Assembly (NCBI GenBank): GCA_035048485.1
Contig: CM068580.1
Coordinates: 61,087,983 to 61,151,982, forward strand
Length of the DNA: 64,000 nt
Direction: 5' to 3'
DNA from: Pteria penguin
Lineage: Eukaryota; Mollusca; Bivalvia; Pterioida; Pteriidae
A model generated the notes under the pieces. The model did not search any database. It was not told where the DNA came from and saw only the letters and a list, made by a program, of their open reading frames with translations. Position numbers and translations under genes: made by a program. Below are positions 12,301 through 22,599 of the stretch, in pieces. How positions within the stretch are numbered: position 1 is the first letter of the stretch; every line of letters begins with the position of its first letter.

Positions 12301-13190
12301 CCGTGCGTAGTAGTTTTCCCACCAGATCCATCGAGGAATGGCTCAAAGGTGACGTACGCCGTACTGAAACTTCAAGTTGGGTCAATTTTTCAAAATTAAA
12401 TGATTTTTTCTTCATTGTGGAATGCTTATAACTTTAGGGTATTGTATCAATTTGGTTACTGTGAAAAAAATGCAATATATCGACTATAACTCGGACTTGA
12501 AAACGAATAAACGACAAAGATTACCATGCGTTTTATATTCTGCGTTAACCTATATGAAAGGCATGACACCGACATGGACAATGACACATGTTCAGTGGTG
12601 CATTACGCCGGGAATCGAACCCTGACCGTGTACTCAGTTGCAAGTCGAATGCTTTTAACCCACCAGAGGCGGGTGCAGAAAGGTCACCTCTGGCTCCTGC
12701 TGATAGGAGATTCCGGGGGCCTCCTCCGGAAAATTTTCAGGTAAATGGTTCAAACAGAGACATAATATACTCATTTGTCACTGGTTCAAAATGGTGCATT
12801 CCAAGCATATTCTGAGATGTTAAATGCACATTTCAAAAGTGAAAAAAAAAAGAAAAACAAACCCTCTTCAGGTTTCCTAGAAAAATGTACAGATGTAGAA
12901 AAGGTGGCACCAAATGTAGCTCCCTTGGGTTAGTGTATTAGACCTATTGTAATATATATGCTATACTATGTGATAATAAAGAATTATCTCGCGTTGTAAC
13001 ACGGACGCGTATCGCATCTAACGTGATCTCTTCACTTTACTGCCGCGGTCATCGATGGGTCCGGGGCACCAATGCTTGGCGCCACTGCCGGGGAGGGTAC
13101 GCATGTGCCCCCGGCTGAATCCGCTCCTATAACCACTATCCAAAAGGAGAAAAAAGTGGAATTTTGACATATTATATATCATGCGCGGAT
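12301..13190. other. no gene; tRNA-like SINE head remnant at about 12603-12670 (-)
   Basis: On the minus strand the segment reads GGTGGGTTAAAAGCATTCGA (box A-like) and later AGGGTTCGATTCCCGG (canonical box B), a tRNA-like arrangement typical of a SINE head. No acceptor-stem pairing was established, so it is not called a tRNA. Around 13030-13140 there is GC-rich repeat sequence (GGGTCCGGGGCACC, CCCCCGGCTGAATCC) of a mollusc dispersed type. Confidence 0.4.
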
Positions 13191-13354
13191 CCAGAAATTT
13201 TTGTCAGAGGGGGTCCAACCTAAAAAGGTAAATTTTTCTCTTAGACGAGGGGGGTCCAACCCCAAAAATGCCCAAATATTACCTTTTTTGGTAAAATTTT
13301 CGGATTCCAGGGGGGGGGTCCAGACCCCCTAAACCCCCATCTGTACCCGCGCAT
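13191..13354. mobile_element. 164-bp MITE with ATGCGCGG ends
   Basis: The left end ATGCGCGGATCCAGA matches the reverse-complemented right end ATGCGCGGGTACAGA at 13 of 15 positions. The interior has opposed G-rich and C-rich runs (GGGGGTCCAACC, GGGGGGGGGTCCAGACCCCC) and no coding content. It is immediately followed by a short TA-rich microsatellite. Confidence 0.55.
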
Positions 13355-13882
13355 GTATATATATATATGTATGTATATATATTGAAAGTTACAAAAGAGA
13401 GAAAACAACAGAGATTTGTATTGCTAATAATCAAATGATTTTATAATAGCGCTTACAGTGTAAGTCAAAAGAAAAGTACATACAGTACACTTGCATGGTC
13501 GCTGAAGTACAAAAGCATGATCTCTGTCAACTATAATGAACTATAATGCAAGTTCTTGTTACAATCCACACCTATGTGTATGAGGAATAAAACTCCACCA
13601 GAACGAAAAACCATAAAATGTATATGACCGTATAATATTTGACCCCTTTTATAACCCCTCCTTCTTATACACTAAAATCACACAGTCAAATGCATCTTAA
13701 AGTGCGCCAAACTTTAGCCTGGAGCATTTCTTATGCCATTTTATATAAGCTCGATATGAACTTCACTGGAAAACTGATATATACCAGACATATAGCACTT
13801 GATCACTTCAGTCTTATTCTGATTTTCAACTGTCCACACTTAGGAGACACAATTATTTTTCATCACTTGAATATGGCGTTTG
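13355..13882. other. intergenic, nothing recognised
   Basis: Non-coding AT-rich DNA. The 95-codon frame at 13639-13926 runs into the terminal repeat of the next element and has no recognisable domain. Confidence 0.4.
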
Positions 13883-13943
13883 TACGGAAGTATGGAAGGG
13901 ACATGTGGGGGAAAATTATCTCGTGAGCACGACTTCCTTATAA

Positions 13944-13976
<33 letters not shown>

Positions 13977-14583
13977 GTCTCTGATTTGTTTGTAATACCA
14001 AGTGTGGACGATCAGTTGAAGGGAAATTTAGGCACCCAAATCGCCATATTGCCTGAGTTGCCGGAGTATGGGGGAATTAACCTGCTATATGGACTTAAGC
14101 GACCCGCAGACCTCTCGCCTGACTTCTCCCCAACGCTAACTCCAAATTCTGGATCAGCCCCTGATTTCAACAGAATTATGAAATGTAGCTGAAGCACCAT
14201 GGTTCGTAATTTCAGTGGAAAGTCTTTCACTCTTTTCTTAGAAAGTCGTGCGCATGAGATAATTTTTTTTCCCATATGTCCCTTCCATACTTCTCTACTT
14301 CCATACTTTCGTACTTCCATACTTCCGTAGAGAGATACTAGTATTGTATATTGGCTGATTAAGTCGTGCGCACGACCTTTCATGTCATGCGCATGACTTA
14401 GTAAGTCGTGCGCACGACATAATTTTCTAGTGCGCACGACTGTTTATCTCGTGTGCACGACTTAACTGTTTCGTGCACACAGCTTAATAAGTCGTTCTCA
14501 CGACATAATTATCTTGTATGCATGTCCTCTGATCACGTGCACACGAGATATCTTTCTCTACATGTCCCTTCCATACTTTTGTA
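13883..14583. mobile_element. TIR element carrying phased GTCGTGCGCACGAC palindromes
   Basis: The left end (from about 13883) contains AAGTATGGAAGGGACATGT followed by ATTATCTCGTGAGCACGAC. The right end (to about 14583), reverse-complemented, contains AAGTATGGAAGGGACATGT followed by ATATCTCGTGTGCACG. This makes an inverted terminal repeat of about 45 bp. A further inner copy of the CCCTTCCATACTT motif lies at about 14278-14330. Inside are a (CT)n tract near 13943-13982, a 13986-14190 segment unlike the rest and possibly an inserted sequence, and the palindrome array described separately. No transposase is visible. Confidence 0.65.
14363..14546. repeat. array of about nine 14-bp palindromes spaced 21-22 bp
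   Basis: The core is the perfect palindrome GTCGTGCGCACGAC. Copies or variants begin near 14363, 14384, 14405, 14427, 14448, 14469, 14491, 14512 and 14533, so the period is 21-22 bp, about two DNA helical turns. The first (14363-14376), second (GTCATGCGCATGAC) and third (14405-14418) are perfect; later ones carry one to four changes. Spacers are AT-rich (for example TTAGTAA, ATAATTTT). Related single copies lie near 13920 and 14242. Confidence 0.85.
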
Positions 14584-14666
14584 TGTTTGTGTGTCTTGAA
14601 TGATTCTGTTTAAAGTGAATTAAAATTCAATATTTGTATAAATTTTAATACTTAGAGGCACTTTAG

Positions 14667-16211
14667 GGTCGTAAAGCCATTGAAGAATGGAAGAAGCATG
14701 TATTGAGATCAGTCAACCAGGATCTAGCACGTTCAGACACCCTCTCACATTTAACAGAAAATGAGGTTTACATAGAACGTGACTGGGCCATGAAATTCCT
14801 TCCAATGGTGTACAGGTTAGTCATTTTATTGATTTCCTTAATAATGATCACATTTTTCAGAGAGTCACAATCAAAATGGTTTGCCAAGAGGGGGATTAAC
14901 TGGCATATAAATGTTGGAAGTTTTTTATTGGAAAAAGAAATGTTAAATTACACAGTGGTCCATCTCTTTGACAATGCAACACAAGATGCCCTCACATCGA
15001 ATGCCATTCTTCATGACACATTGAGGAGGCTGCACATGATAAACCCTAAATTAACAACGGCTTTTCTAAGATCTGACAATGCAGGCTGTTTCCATAGCTA
15101 TTCATCAATATTTGGTGTAAAGGCAATAAATAGTGAGAGCCCTATCAAGGTGGAGCGAGTTGATTTTGCTGATCCTCAAGGAGGAAAATCAATTTGTGAT
15201 CGCAGAGCAGCTCATTTGAAATCTACTGTTAGAAAATATGTGAATGAAGGCAATGATGTAAGAAATGCATCAGAATTTCTCGATGCACTCAAGAAAAGCA
15301 ACACAACTAATACATCTGTAGTAGTAGCAGTTGGGCTACCAAGCAAAGTCCAAGGCCCAAAAGTTTTAAAGCAGTGTCCTCTCAAAAATATCACAAGTTT
15401 GTATAACTTTTTATTCCAAGATGAAGGTATTAAAGTTTGGAGACAGTATGGGATTGGAAGTGGACAAAATATTTCATATGATTTATGTTTTGATCAAGAA
15501 AGCCTTCAAATAACAAACATAAAAGTACTTGAGGTATTTGACTCACCTCTGAAGAACAAACCTCCAAATCAAAGATTAGAAAATCCAAAAGAAATTGAAG
15601 ATTTCAATCTACAATCAGTACATGTTGAAACAGGCGATGAAGATAGTATTGAACAAAATGGTTTGTTTTCATGCACAGAACCTCAATGTAAAGCAACCTT
15701 CTCTAAGTATGGGAATCTGATGCACCATATGGATATAGGAAATCACTCTCTCATGAAGAAAGGATTACCACTTTCGGATAGATCTAAACTAAATTACTCA
15801 TTCAAGATTGAACAGAAAGTTGCAACCAGACCACATTTAGACTCAATATGCTCCCAAACACTGTCCACGCCATTGTCAAAAGGTTGGGCATTAAAAGGCA
15901 AGAGAGAGATAAAAAGATTCAACGAGAATCAAAAACAATTTCTGCAACAGAAATTTGACCGAGGTGAAAGGAGTGGCCTGAAATGTGACCCAGAAGATGT
16001 GTCAAATGAAATGAGAACTGTAAGAAACAAAGAAGGAAGTAGAATTTTTTCTATTGATGAATTTTTATCTGCCAATCAAATTGCCAGTTATTTCAGCAGG
16101 CTGTGTTTACTTAAGAGAAAACGGTCTCATGAAGAACTTCAAGAAGAAGACTTTGAAGCTGCTGAATTTGAAAATTGTTATCAGAACCTTAATTCTTTAG
16201 CACAGCAATAA
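14667..16211 (+). CDS. uncharacterised invertebrate protein, RNase H/transposase-like with C2H2 finger (3' exons)
   Basis: The open frame runs back to 14667, directly after CTTTAG, a splice-acceptor-like end, so upstream exons are missing or unrecognised. No ATG is needed. The product opens with a segment including AIEEWKKHVLRSVNQD, then DWAMKFLP, then after a probable 45-nt intron ESQSKWFAKRGINWH. Further on come HLFDNATQDA and LRSDNAGCFHS, acid-containing segments reminiscent of an RNase H-fold integrase/transposase core. DFADPQGGKSICDRRAA follows, then a C2H2 finger (C-x4-C-x12-H-x5-H, about 15672-15745), and a C-terminal segment FNENQKQFLQQKFDRG...FSIDEFLSANQIASYFSRL. From memory the same segment order occurs in many unnamed coral and mollusc proteins. 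A domesticated or still mobile transposase is possible, but no terminal repeats were found. Catalytic activity is not established. Confidence 0.75.
   Translation, partial: GRKAIEEWKKHVLRSVNQDLARSDTLSHLTENEVYIERDWAMKFLPMVYRLVILLISLIMITFFRESQSKWFAKRGINWHINVGSFLLEKEMLNYTVVHLFDNATQDALTSNAILHDTLRRLHMINPKLTTAFLRSDNAGCFHSYSSIFGVKAINSESPIKVERVDFADPQGGKSICDRRAAHLKSTVRKYVNEGNDVRNASEFLDALKKSNTTNTSVVVAVGLPSKVQGPKVLKQCPLKNITSLYNFLFQDEGIKVWRQYGIGSGQNISYDLCFDQESLQITNIKVLEVFDSPLKNKPPNQRLENPKEIEDFNLQSVHVETGDEDSIEQNGLFSCTEPQCKATFSKYGNLMHHMDIGNHSLMKKGLPLSDRSKLNYSFKIEQKVATRPHLDSICSQTLSTPLSKGWALKGKREIKRFNENQKQFLQQKFDRGERSGLKCDPEDVSNEMRTVRNKEGSRIFSIDEFLSANQIASYFSRLCLLKRKRSHEELQEEDFEAAEFENCYQNLNSLAQQ
14816..14860 (+). 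other. probable 45-nt intron hidden in frame
   Basis: GTTAGTCATTTTATTG opens the segment and a pyrimidine-rich CACATTTTTCAG ends it. The length is divisible by three and there is no stop, so a naive reading inserts 15 hydrophobic residues (LVILLISL...). Removing it joins MVYR to ESQSKWFAKRG, which restores the continuous block I recall from related proteins. Confidence 0.7.
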
Positions 16212-16880
16212 CTACAATTATATTTGATATCAAGTAATCGTTCAAGGAACATCATGATGATTTTCTATTTGAAATCAGACCTCTAATTTGCTCCCGTTTA
16301 CTAATTAGTCGCGATTATCAGAAACGACAAGCGGTTCTAATCACATTGAAGTGGGGGCATATTGTTTTTGTCCTGTCTGTTTGTGTGTTTGTTTGTCTGT
16401 CTGTTGTCAACTTTAACCTTTGCTATAACTTTTGAACTGTGAGGGATAGAGACTTCATATTTGACACGCTTACTCAACTAATGAAGCCCTTTGAAGTGAT
16501 GCCAAGATTGATGACCTTTTGATCTTGACAATGACATTCATGTTAAAAATAATTTTTTGTACACTGGTGCCGCCGGGAGCATTAGTGTTTCACAAACCTA
16601 GCTTGTCATTATCTGAAAATCATATTTACCAGTATATCTTTTTTCCTGGGGGATGTAAATCAATCTTATCTATGCCATTATATATATAAATCAAAGAAAG
16701 AGGATCTATTGTACCAAATTTATATGATATTTTTGTTTTACTTTCAAATTATTCAACAAGCAAATCATTTTATTTGTTTTTGCTGAAAAGCTTTATATGT
16801 ACATGTATATATTAGTCAAGTTCAAGATCAATTATTTATAATAAATTAAATGTGTAAAAATTTGTGTAAATATGAAGTTT
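16212..16880 (+). other. 3' flank of the gene plus a decayed dispersed repeat
   Basis: About 16350-16620 carries a mollusc dispersed repeat: GTGGGGGCATATTGTTTTTG, a (GTTT)/(GTCT) tract, CTATAACTTTTGAACTGTGA, and an end like AGTGTTTCACAAACCTAGCT. AATAAA-like signals occur near 16843. No gene is visible. Confidence 0.5.
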
Positions 16881-18515
16881 TATTTAATTCAAAATTTTGA
16901 TAAAGATTCAAGCATAATGCGTCGTCCGTCCGTCGTTATCTTTTTCACATTTCTGACTTCTTCTCTGGAACTCCATTGCAGATTTGGTTTAAACTTTGTA
17001 TATATGATGTACTCAAGGTTCCCTACTAAAATAGTGTTCGGTATTCAGATTCCCTCAGGAGTGGATCCAGGTTGGGCCAAAAGTGCCAAAAACGGTACCC
17101 CTTTTCAAAAATCTTCCCCTCCAGAACCAGTGCATAAATGGGGAAACTAACTGCATTTCAACAATCTATAAAGATAGGTTATCAAAATTGTGTTCAGGGT
17201 TAAAATCCGTCAAATCAAAAAGTACGAGTTTTTGACGTGTTTCTGTAATTTCAATGCAGAAAAGTGTCATGTTTGATATTGATGATATCTTAATGACTAT
17301 TTTGATCATAATTGTGGTAAGGAAAATTATTATGAAAGAATTTTGTCATTATCTCAATTTTTGGATTTTTTATTAATTTTTTAAGACTTCCAAAAAAAAG
17401 GGGGGGGGGGTTGGCCATTTTTCACATTTTCAACTTTTTCTACAAAACTGTTCAAAGGATTTTAATAAATCTTGGTAGAAATAAGTCACTTATGATCCTC
17501 TTCAAATTCTGTTGTTTTCATCCAGACCTCTTCACAGGTGGCGCCACCATAGTCAAAAGTAGGTCACAAAAGAGTACCCTCCTTTAACAATATTCTTTTT
17601 CATACGGACTGTGTACAGAGACAAAGAGAATGCATAGAAATGATCTAGAGGGATGAGTGAAGACATATTGTCATTTTGGTTCCCTTTTCTACATTTCTTT
17701 GGACTTGGTGATTTCAATGCAGAAAAGTGTTATATTTCCTAGTTAATTGATAATGATTATTTCTTATGGACTATTGTGATCATAATTATGGTAAGGAATG
17801 TTACTTTGAAAGAATTTTGTCAATATCTCATTTTTTGGATTTTCTATGAATCTTTTAAGACTTACAAATGAAGGTGTATAGGAACAATTCAATCACATTT
17901 TTCACTTCTGCTGTTATACCACATGAAAGATTTTAATGAAACATGGAATACATAAATTACTAAAGGTCCTCTATCAATCTAGTAAATTTCATCCAAATTG
18001 GTTAACAGATAATGCCACCATGTCTAAAAAGTAGGTCTCACAATGGTACATATACCACTTGGTAATTGAAGTATGGAGGGTAGCGGTTCAAATCCAGCTG
18101 TGGTCAAAATTTTTTTTTTCATTTCTTTACACATCTAAATAAGTTTTTAGATGTTTCTCAACACTCAATATATGAAATTAGACAATTTTAAGTTAGATCT
18201 GGACAATATTTGAAACAATTGTTGTTCATGACCCAGACTTAAAATCAGTCGACAAAAGGCCCCACCTAAAAAAGATGACTAACTTGTTGCCCTGAATCAC
18301 ATCTTGCAGAGACAAAGCAAATGCTTAATATCAAAATCACCTGAATGGATGTGCAAAAAAGTGTTGTTTTTTATTCTGGTCTGAAATAAAATTTCATATA
18401 TTTTCAACATTTGTGTTGACTTAGTCACAGTAATACAAAAGTAAATGAATTCTTCCTTCCTACATGACTGATCATCTAGGTACTCAGATGAACGATATAG
18501 GCCCATTTGGGCCTC
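16881..18515 (+). repeat. mollusc 'CCGTCCGTCGT...CCATTTGGGCCTCTTGT' dispersed repeat
   Basis: It begins near CGTCCGTCCGTCGTTATC (16922) and ends GGCCCATTTGGGCCTCTTGT (18502-18520). Two imperfect internal units share TTTCAATGCAGAAAAGTGT..., AAAGAATTTTGTCA and GGATTTTTTATTAAT-like sequence, at about 17240-17390 and 17710-17860. A tRNA-like segment with GCGGTTCAAATCCAGCTG lies near 18085. The same repeat recurs at 51770-51926 plus 53542-54255, where it is split by a TIR element. No protein is encoded. Confidence 0.7.
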
Positions 18516-20510
18516 TTGTTTTTAAAGTTCTTTTAACTTTTATAACAATGTTTCAACTAATATTTCTTTAATGAATTTATTTATTTATCAACAATATATC
18601 ATTCAAATGATTGCAAATTATCGATTAATTGCTGATACAAAAAGTAATCTAACATAGATACACGTATTGTTCGTATAAACTTTATGCAAGCTTTACTGTG
18701 TTGTCTGATAGTTACCATAGCTAATAATTTATTAAATTATTGGGATTTTCAAATAAAAGAATACTTTGTTTTGAACAACTGTAATGAATAATCTTCATTG
18801 TAATATGTATCATAATTAAATAATAGTTGAAACTTTGAATAAATCCTGTTTTTACTGAAAATTTATAGTGTTTCCATGGTGAGAAAAATGAGTAAAAAAT
18901 ATTGGACTCGATGAAAATTTGGCATTTTTATAATTTACAATAGAATTTATAAGTTTTTAAAGACTAAATATGTAAATTGAAAAAGAAAAATCAAGTAAAT
19001 TCTTAAAATAGACATATCCTAACATTTCCCTTTAAAACTTTAGATTTTGGATAATTCATGATTTTAATGATGTCAATTTACAAACGTTTATCAACGCTTA
19101 CCGAATTTTCTTTTACTAATTAATTATTCATGTTAGAAATGTTTAAGTTACAGTATATTGATTCTTATCTTGTATTTGGATTTTAGTATATAGCAAGTTA
19201 AAGTTTGGTAATTTTTTCATTTTTCTCAATATAGATATGAGTACTACATTTGGTTGCTATAGCAACACTTTTGATATAAAAGAAAATAGAATAAATTTTC
19301 ATATTTTCATAGAGCAAGAGATGAATTTCATTAATCCATTATCAAAAAAGAGATATATGAATTAATCTAAAAGTCTTGAACAATCAAAAAAGACCCATTT
19401 TCATTGATTTTCAATAAGATTTTAACAAGTTTTGTGTGATGGAAACTTTGTTGCCATAGAAACCAATTAAGAGATATAAAAACAGTTATTTGTCAAATTA
19501 TAAGTTATATACAAGGTAATGGATCATTTATTAACAATTTGATCCAAAATAAATTTTTGACTTTCCAAGTGAAGCTAAGTGCTTGCTGACTTGGCCTCTT
19601 AATATAAACACAAAAACAGAGATGGACCCCTCTCGGAAAATTCATTAGGGTGGCATGAACCCCCTCTCGACATAATCTCTGGATCGGCACCTGAAGACTG
19701 TATAAGTCTTTATGCACTATTCCATTTGTCTGTATTTTTCTTGAATATCTAGCTATAACTGACTTAATATCTAGCTATAACTGACTTCAACCATTTAATT
19801 GATACTTTGATTGAATTTAGGATAACTAATTAAGGGCATATATTTGTATGATCCATATTGTACGTTCTGTGTGCATTATGATGTTGCTTTGTACCTCAAA
19901 GCTTTCTTAATATTTCATAATTTTTTTTATCCTACATATAAAAACGGTGTATGCGTCGCTAATCAGAGACTGCTGGATACCATATCAGACATCTCCACGA
20001 TTGGTAGATCTTATGAGAAAGTACTAATATACATCTGATGCTTTGATTTATGAATCAAAGATTACTGGGATACAATTAATTAACTCACGTAGCCTAAAGT
20101 ACAGCCTGTGTCTCGTAACAATTGTTCTCTATCGAAAACCTACATAATCAACCCTGAGAATCAAGTTCATCCCACGATAGTCTCATTACAGCACATAATG
20201 GATTACAAAATTATTAGAACGAAAGACCTGTTGTAATTTGTAATTAATAACCGCAAAATCCGATTTCACAGGATATTATGTTCTCTTCTAGTGCCAGTGA
20301 CAATGTTTGTTATACATGTAAAATCTATTTGGTATACCGACGATGGTTGATTTTAATATCGAGATCATTTTCATTTGTTGAAGTTGATCGTGGTACATCC
20401 TTTAATTTGGTAATTAATATGCTTAATGTATAATTGTAACGTGTGGTCAAATAAGAAATATAAGAATCCAGTGTTTTGTCTGTTTGTTTGTTTAAAACAA
20501 ACAAACAAAC

Positions 20511-20541
<31 letters not shown>

Positions 20542-22599
20542 CCCCGAAAAACGCAAAAAAACCCCATACAAACAAACATTTGGGTTACTTTGTATGAATA
20601 AACATCGGCGCCTACTCCATCACTGTGTTTGAATATCCTTTATTTAACTTACCGTTTTTGACTGCCAAAGTCTTACTGTCCGCTATCTAATCATTTATGG
20701 TCATTGCTTATATGTTGCTTTTGGCCGCGGCACCTACTGGTTCTCTGTAGGCAGCTTAACTTCATTCGCGCATTTTAAGGCCACATCCATATGGTAATCG
20801 AGGGCTGGGGTTTTCAACTCAGCCAGATTATTTTCTTACCTCAACCTTTGAGCAAGGGATTTTTTCATCTATGCAATATTGTTGTACAGTAATACAAATT
20901 TGATAATACACACTGCTATTTTTGACAAAATTCTGTTTAATTCACCATTTTGTATATCTGCGTATAGCAGTGTTTTGTCTGTATCCTGCTGCGGGGAGTG
21001 TTCCATTCTTTTGCAATCAAACCCATCTCAGCTATGTAATAGTTTTTAGTCCATCGTATTGATGTCATATACTGAAATGAGTGCGAGACAAGAAACTGGA
21101 GGGAAGGAAGGAAAGAAGGGGGTAAGGGTGCAAGTGGGAGAGGACTACCCGGGGTAAAAAAAAAATGACAAAAGATATGACAAAAATTCTAAAAATGCAA
21201 GAAATGTCGGTTCCGTATCAGTCGCGAAATACATATAAACACGTATAGTATACTGAATTATATAAAGGATTTATTCCATGAAGAGGTCAAAATTTGGCAT
21301 CTTCATACTGCTATATCTTTTGATAAGCTAGAGATATCAGCAAAAGAGAATCTGTTTTGAATTTGTCTCACATAAGAACATCACAACTTTTGATTAATGT
21401 GCATTTGCGATAATATCTTAGGACGGTCATTTGATATGAAAGTAGTCAGTCAAAATTGGCACGGTTCATCCGTTCACGGGCCCTCTTTCCCACTTACAAC
21501 AAAAGAAGTTTAATCAAAGGACACACATTAAAAGTCTATAAATAATCCTCCATATAGAGAGCAAAGATCAACACGTTTCTCAAGTTTAGAGTTCATAAAA
21601 ATATAAACACGTATAGTATACTGAGCAAGACCAATGAGTAAAATATATATAAATTGATATCAACACGAGTAAACGTTGTTCTGCCGATATAGAAGCGAAC
21701 TCCGACCCTTGATCGGTAGGAGTCCAAAATTAACAGTTAGAGAAAATGAGGTTCAAGACTTTTTCTCCTTTCAAAAATGTTTTAACAAGGCCCACTATAT
21801 AGTGTCTACCGGCCTGTTAGTCAGCGTGCACGGTCAAGTAAAAATTTCTATATAAGACTATAGAAGGGCAAAATACAAGATTTACTGTCTTTTTATGATA
21901 TCTGGGTCATATTATTGTAGATTACGAAGGCATTTTACTATTTTGAAAACCGATGAGATAAACTAATTGGAACCTTAGGCCCTCTTAAGTTTTTACACAA
22001 GATCAGGGTAGAAATTGGGATAGGAAATTCCACTGGAAAGATATTGTTGCGAAAGTAATATTTCCGAATTTTGACATAAGTTCTAAATAGGACATAAAAG
22101 AATTTCTGAGGGTTCTCCAAAGGTTTTGATACCAATAACCCTGAGTTGAAACTCCAACGTTATTTGTATTTTTTCTGTATGAAAGTCCAAAACGTTAGGA
22201 CGCTGGCGCTGGGAAATCGAAACAACTGAATTTTATAAATACCATATGACGGGAGTCTTATCTAGGAACATCTGTAACTATCCAACTAAGGGAAATTTAT
22301 AATAGGTAATCTAAAATAGTCACGTTTATCGTAAATATTTGTATGTATTTTATTGCTAATTATCTTAATGTATAGGTCCAAGAAAGGTGTTTCTGTATCA
22401 CAGATATTGTCTTTGTTCGAACGAAATTCAGTGGGTATATATCAGCTATATATCTTTCAAATTCAGGGCTATCGATAACTATTAAATGTCGTCAAGATAC
22501 ATGTACATGTAACTAGAGGTATCATCTAACATCTCAATAAGGTGGAATCATTAGTTTTTTGAACAGAGTGCATATAATTCCCCATTTAACAATAAAGAA
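18516..22599. other. about 4 kb AT-rich intergenic DNA, minor repeats only
   Basis: No gene recognised. Short tandem features are CTAGCTATAACTGACTTAATAT repeated at about 19750-19785, and a (GTTT)n/(AAAC)n palindrome plus (AAAAG)n tract at 20479-20540. A direct repeat ATATAAACACGTATAGTATA lies at about 21231 and 21601. (GAAA)n occurs at 22595-22610. Frames of 60-84 codons here are driven by low-complexity sequence. Confidence 0.5.

Noticed and set aside
12227..12815. Cluster of 62-75-codon frames around 12.2-12.8 kb
   Set aside because: They overlap the dispersed repeat and a tRNA-like remnant in several competing frames.
13986..14437. 68- and 141-codon frames on opposite strands
   Set aside because: They run through the palindrome array and the repeated CCATACTTCC motifs of a TIR element; non-coding.
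14703..14880. Membrane helix (LVILLISLIMITFF) in the 14.7-kb protein
   Set aside because: It is better explained as the translation of a 45-nt intron with GT...TTTTTCAG borders.
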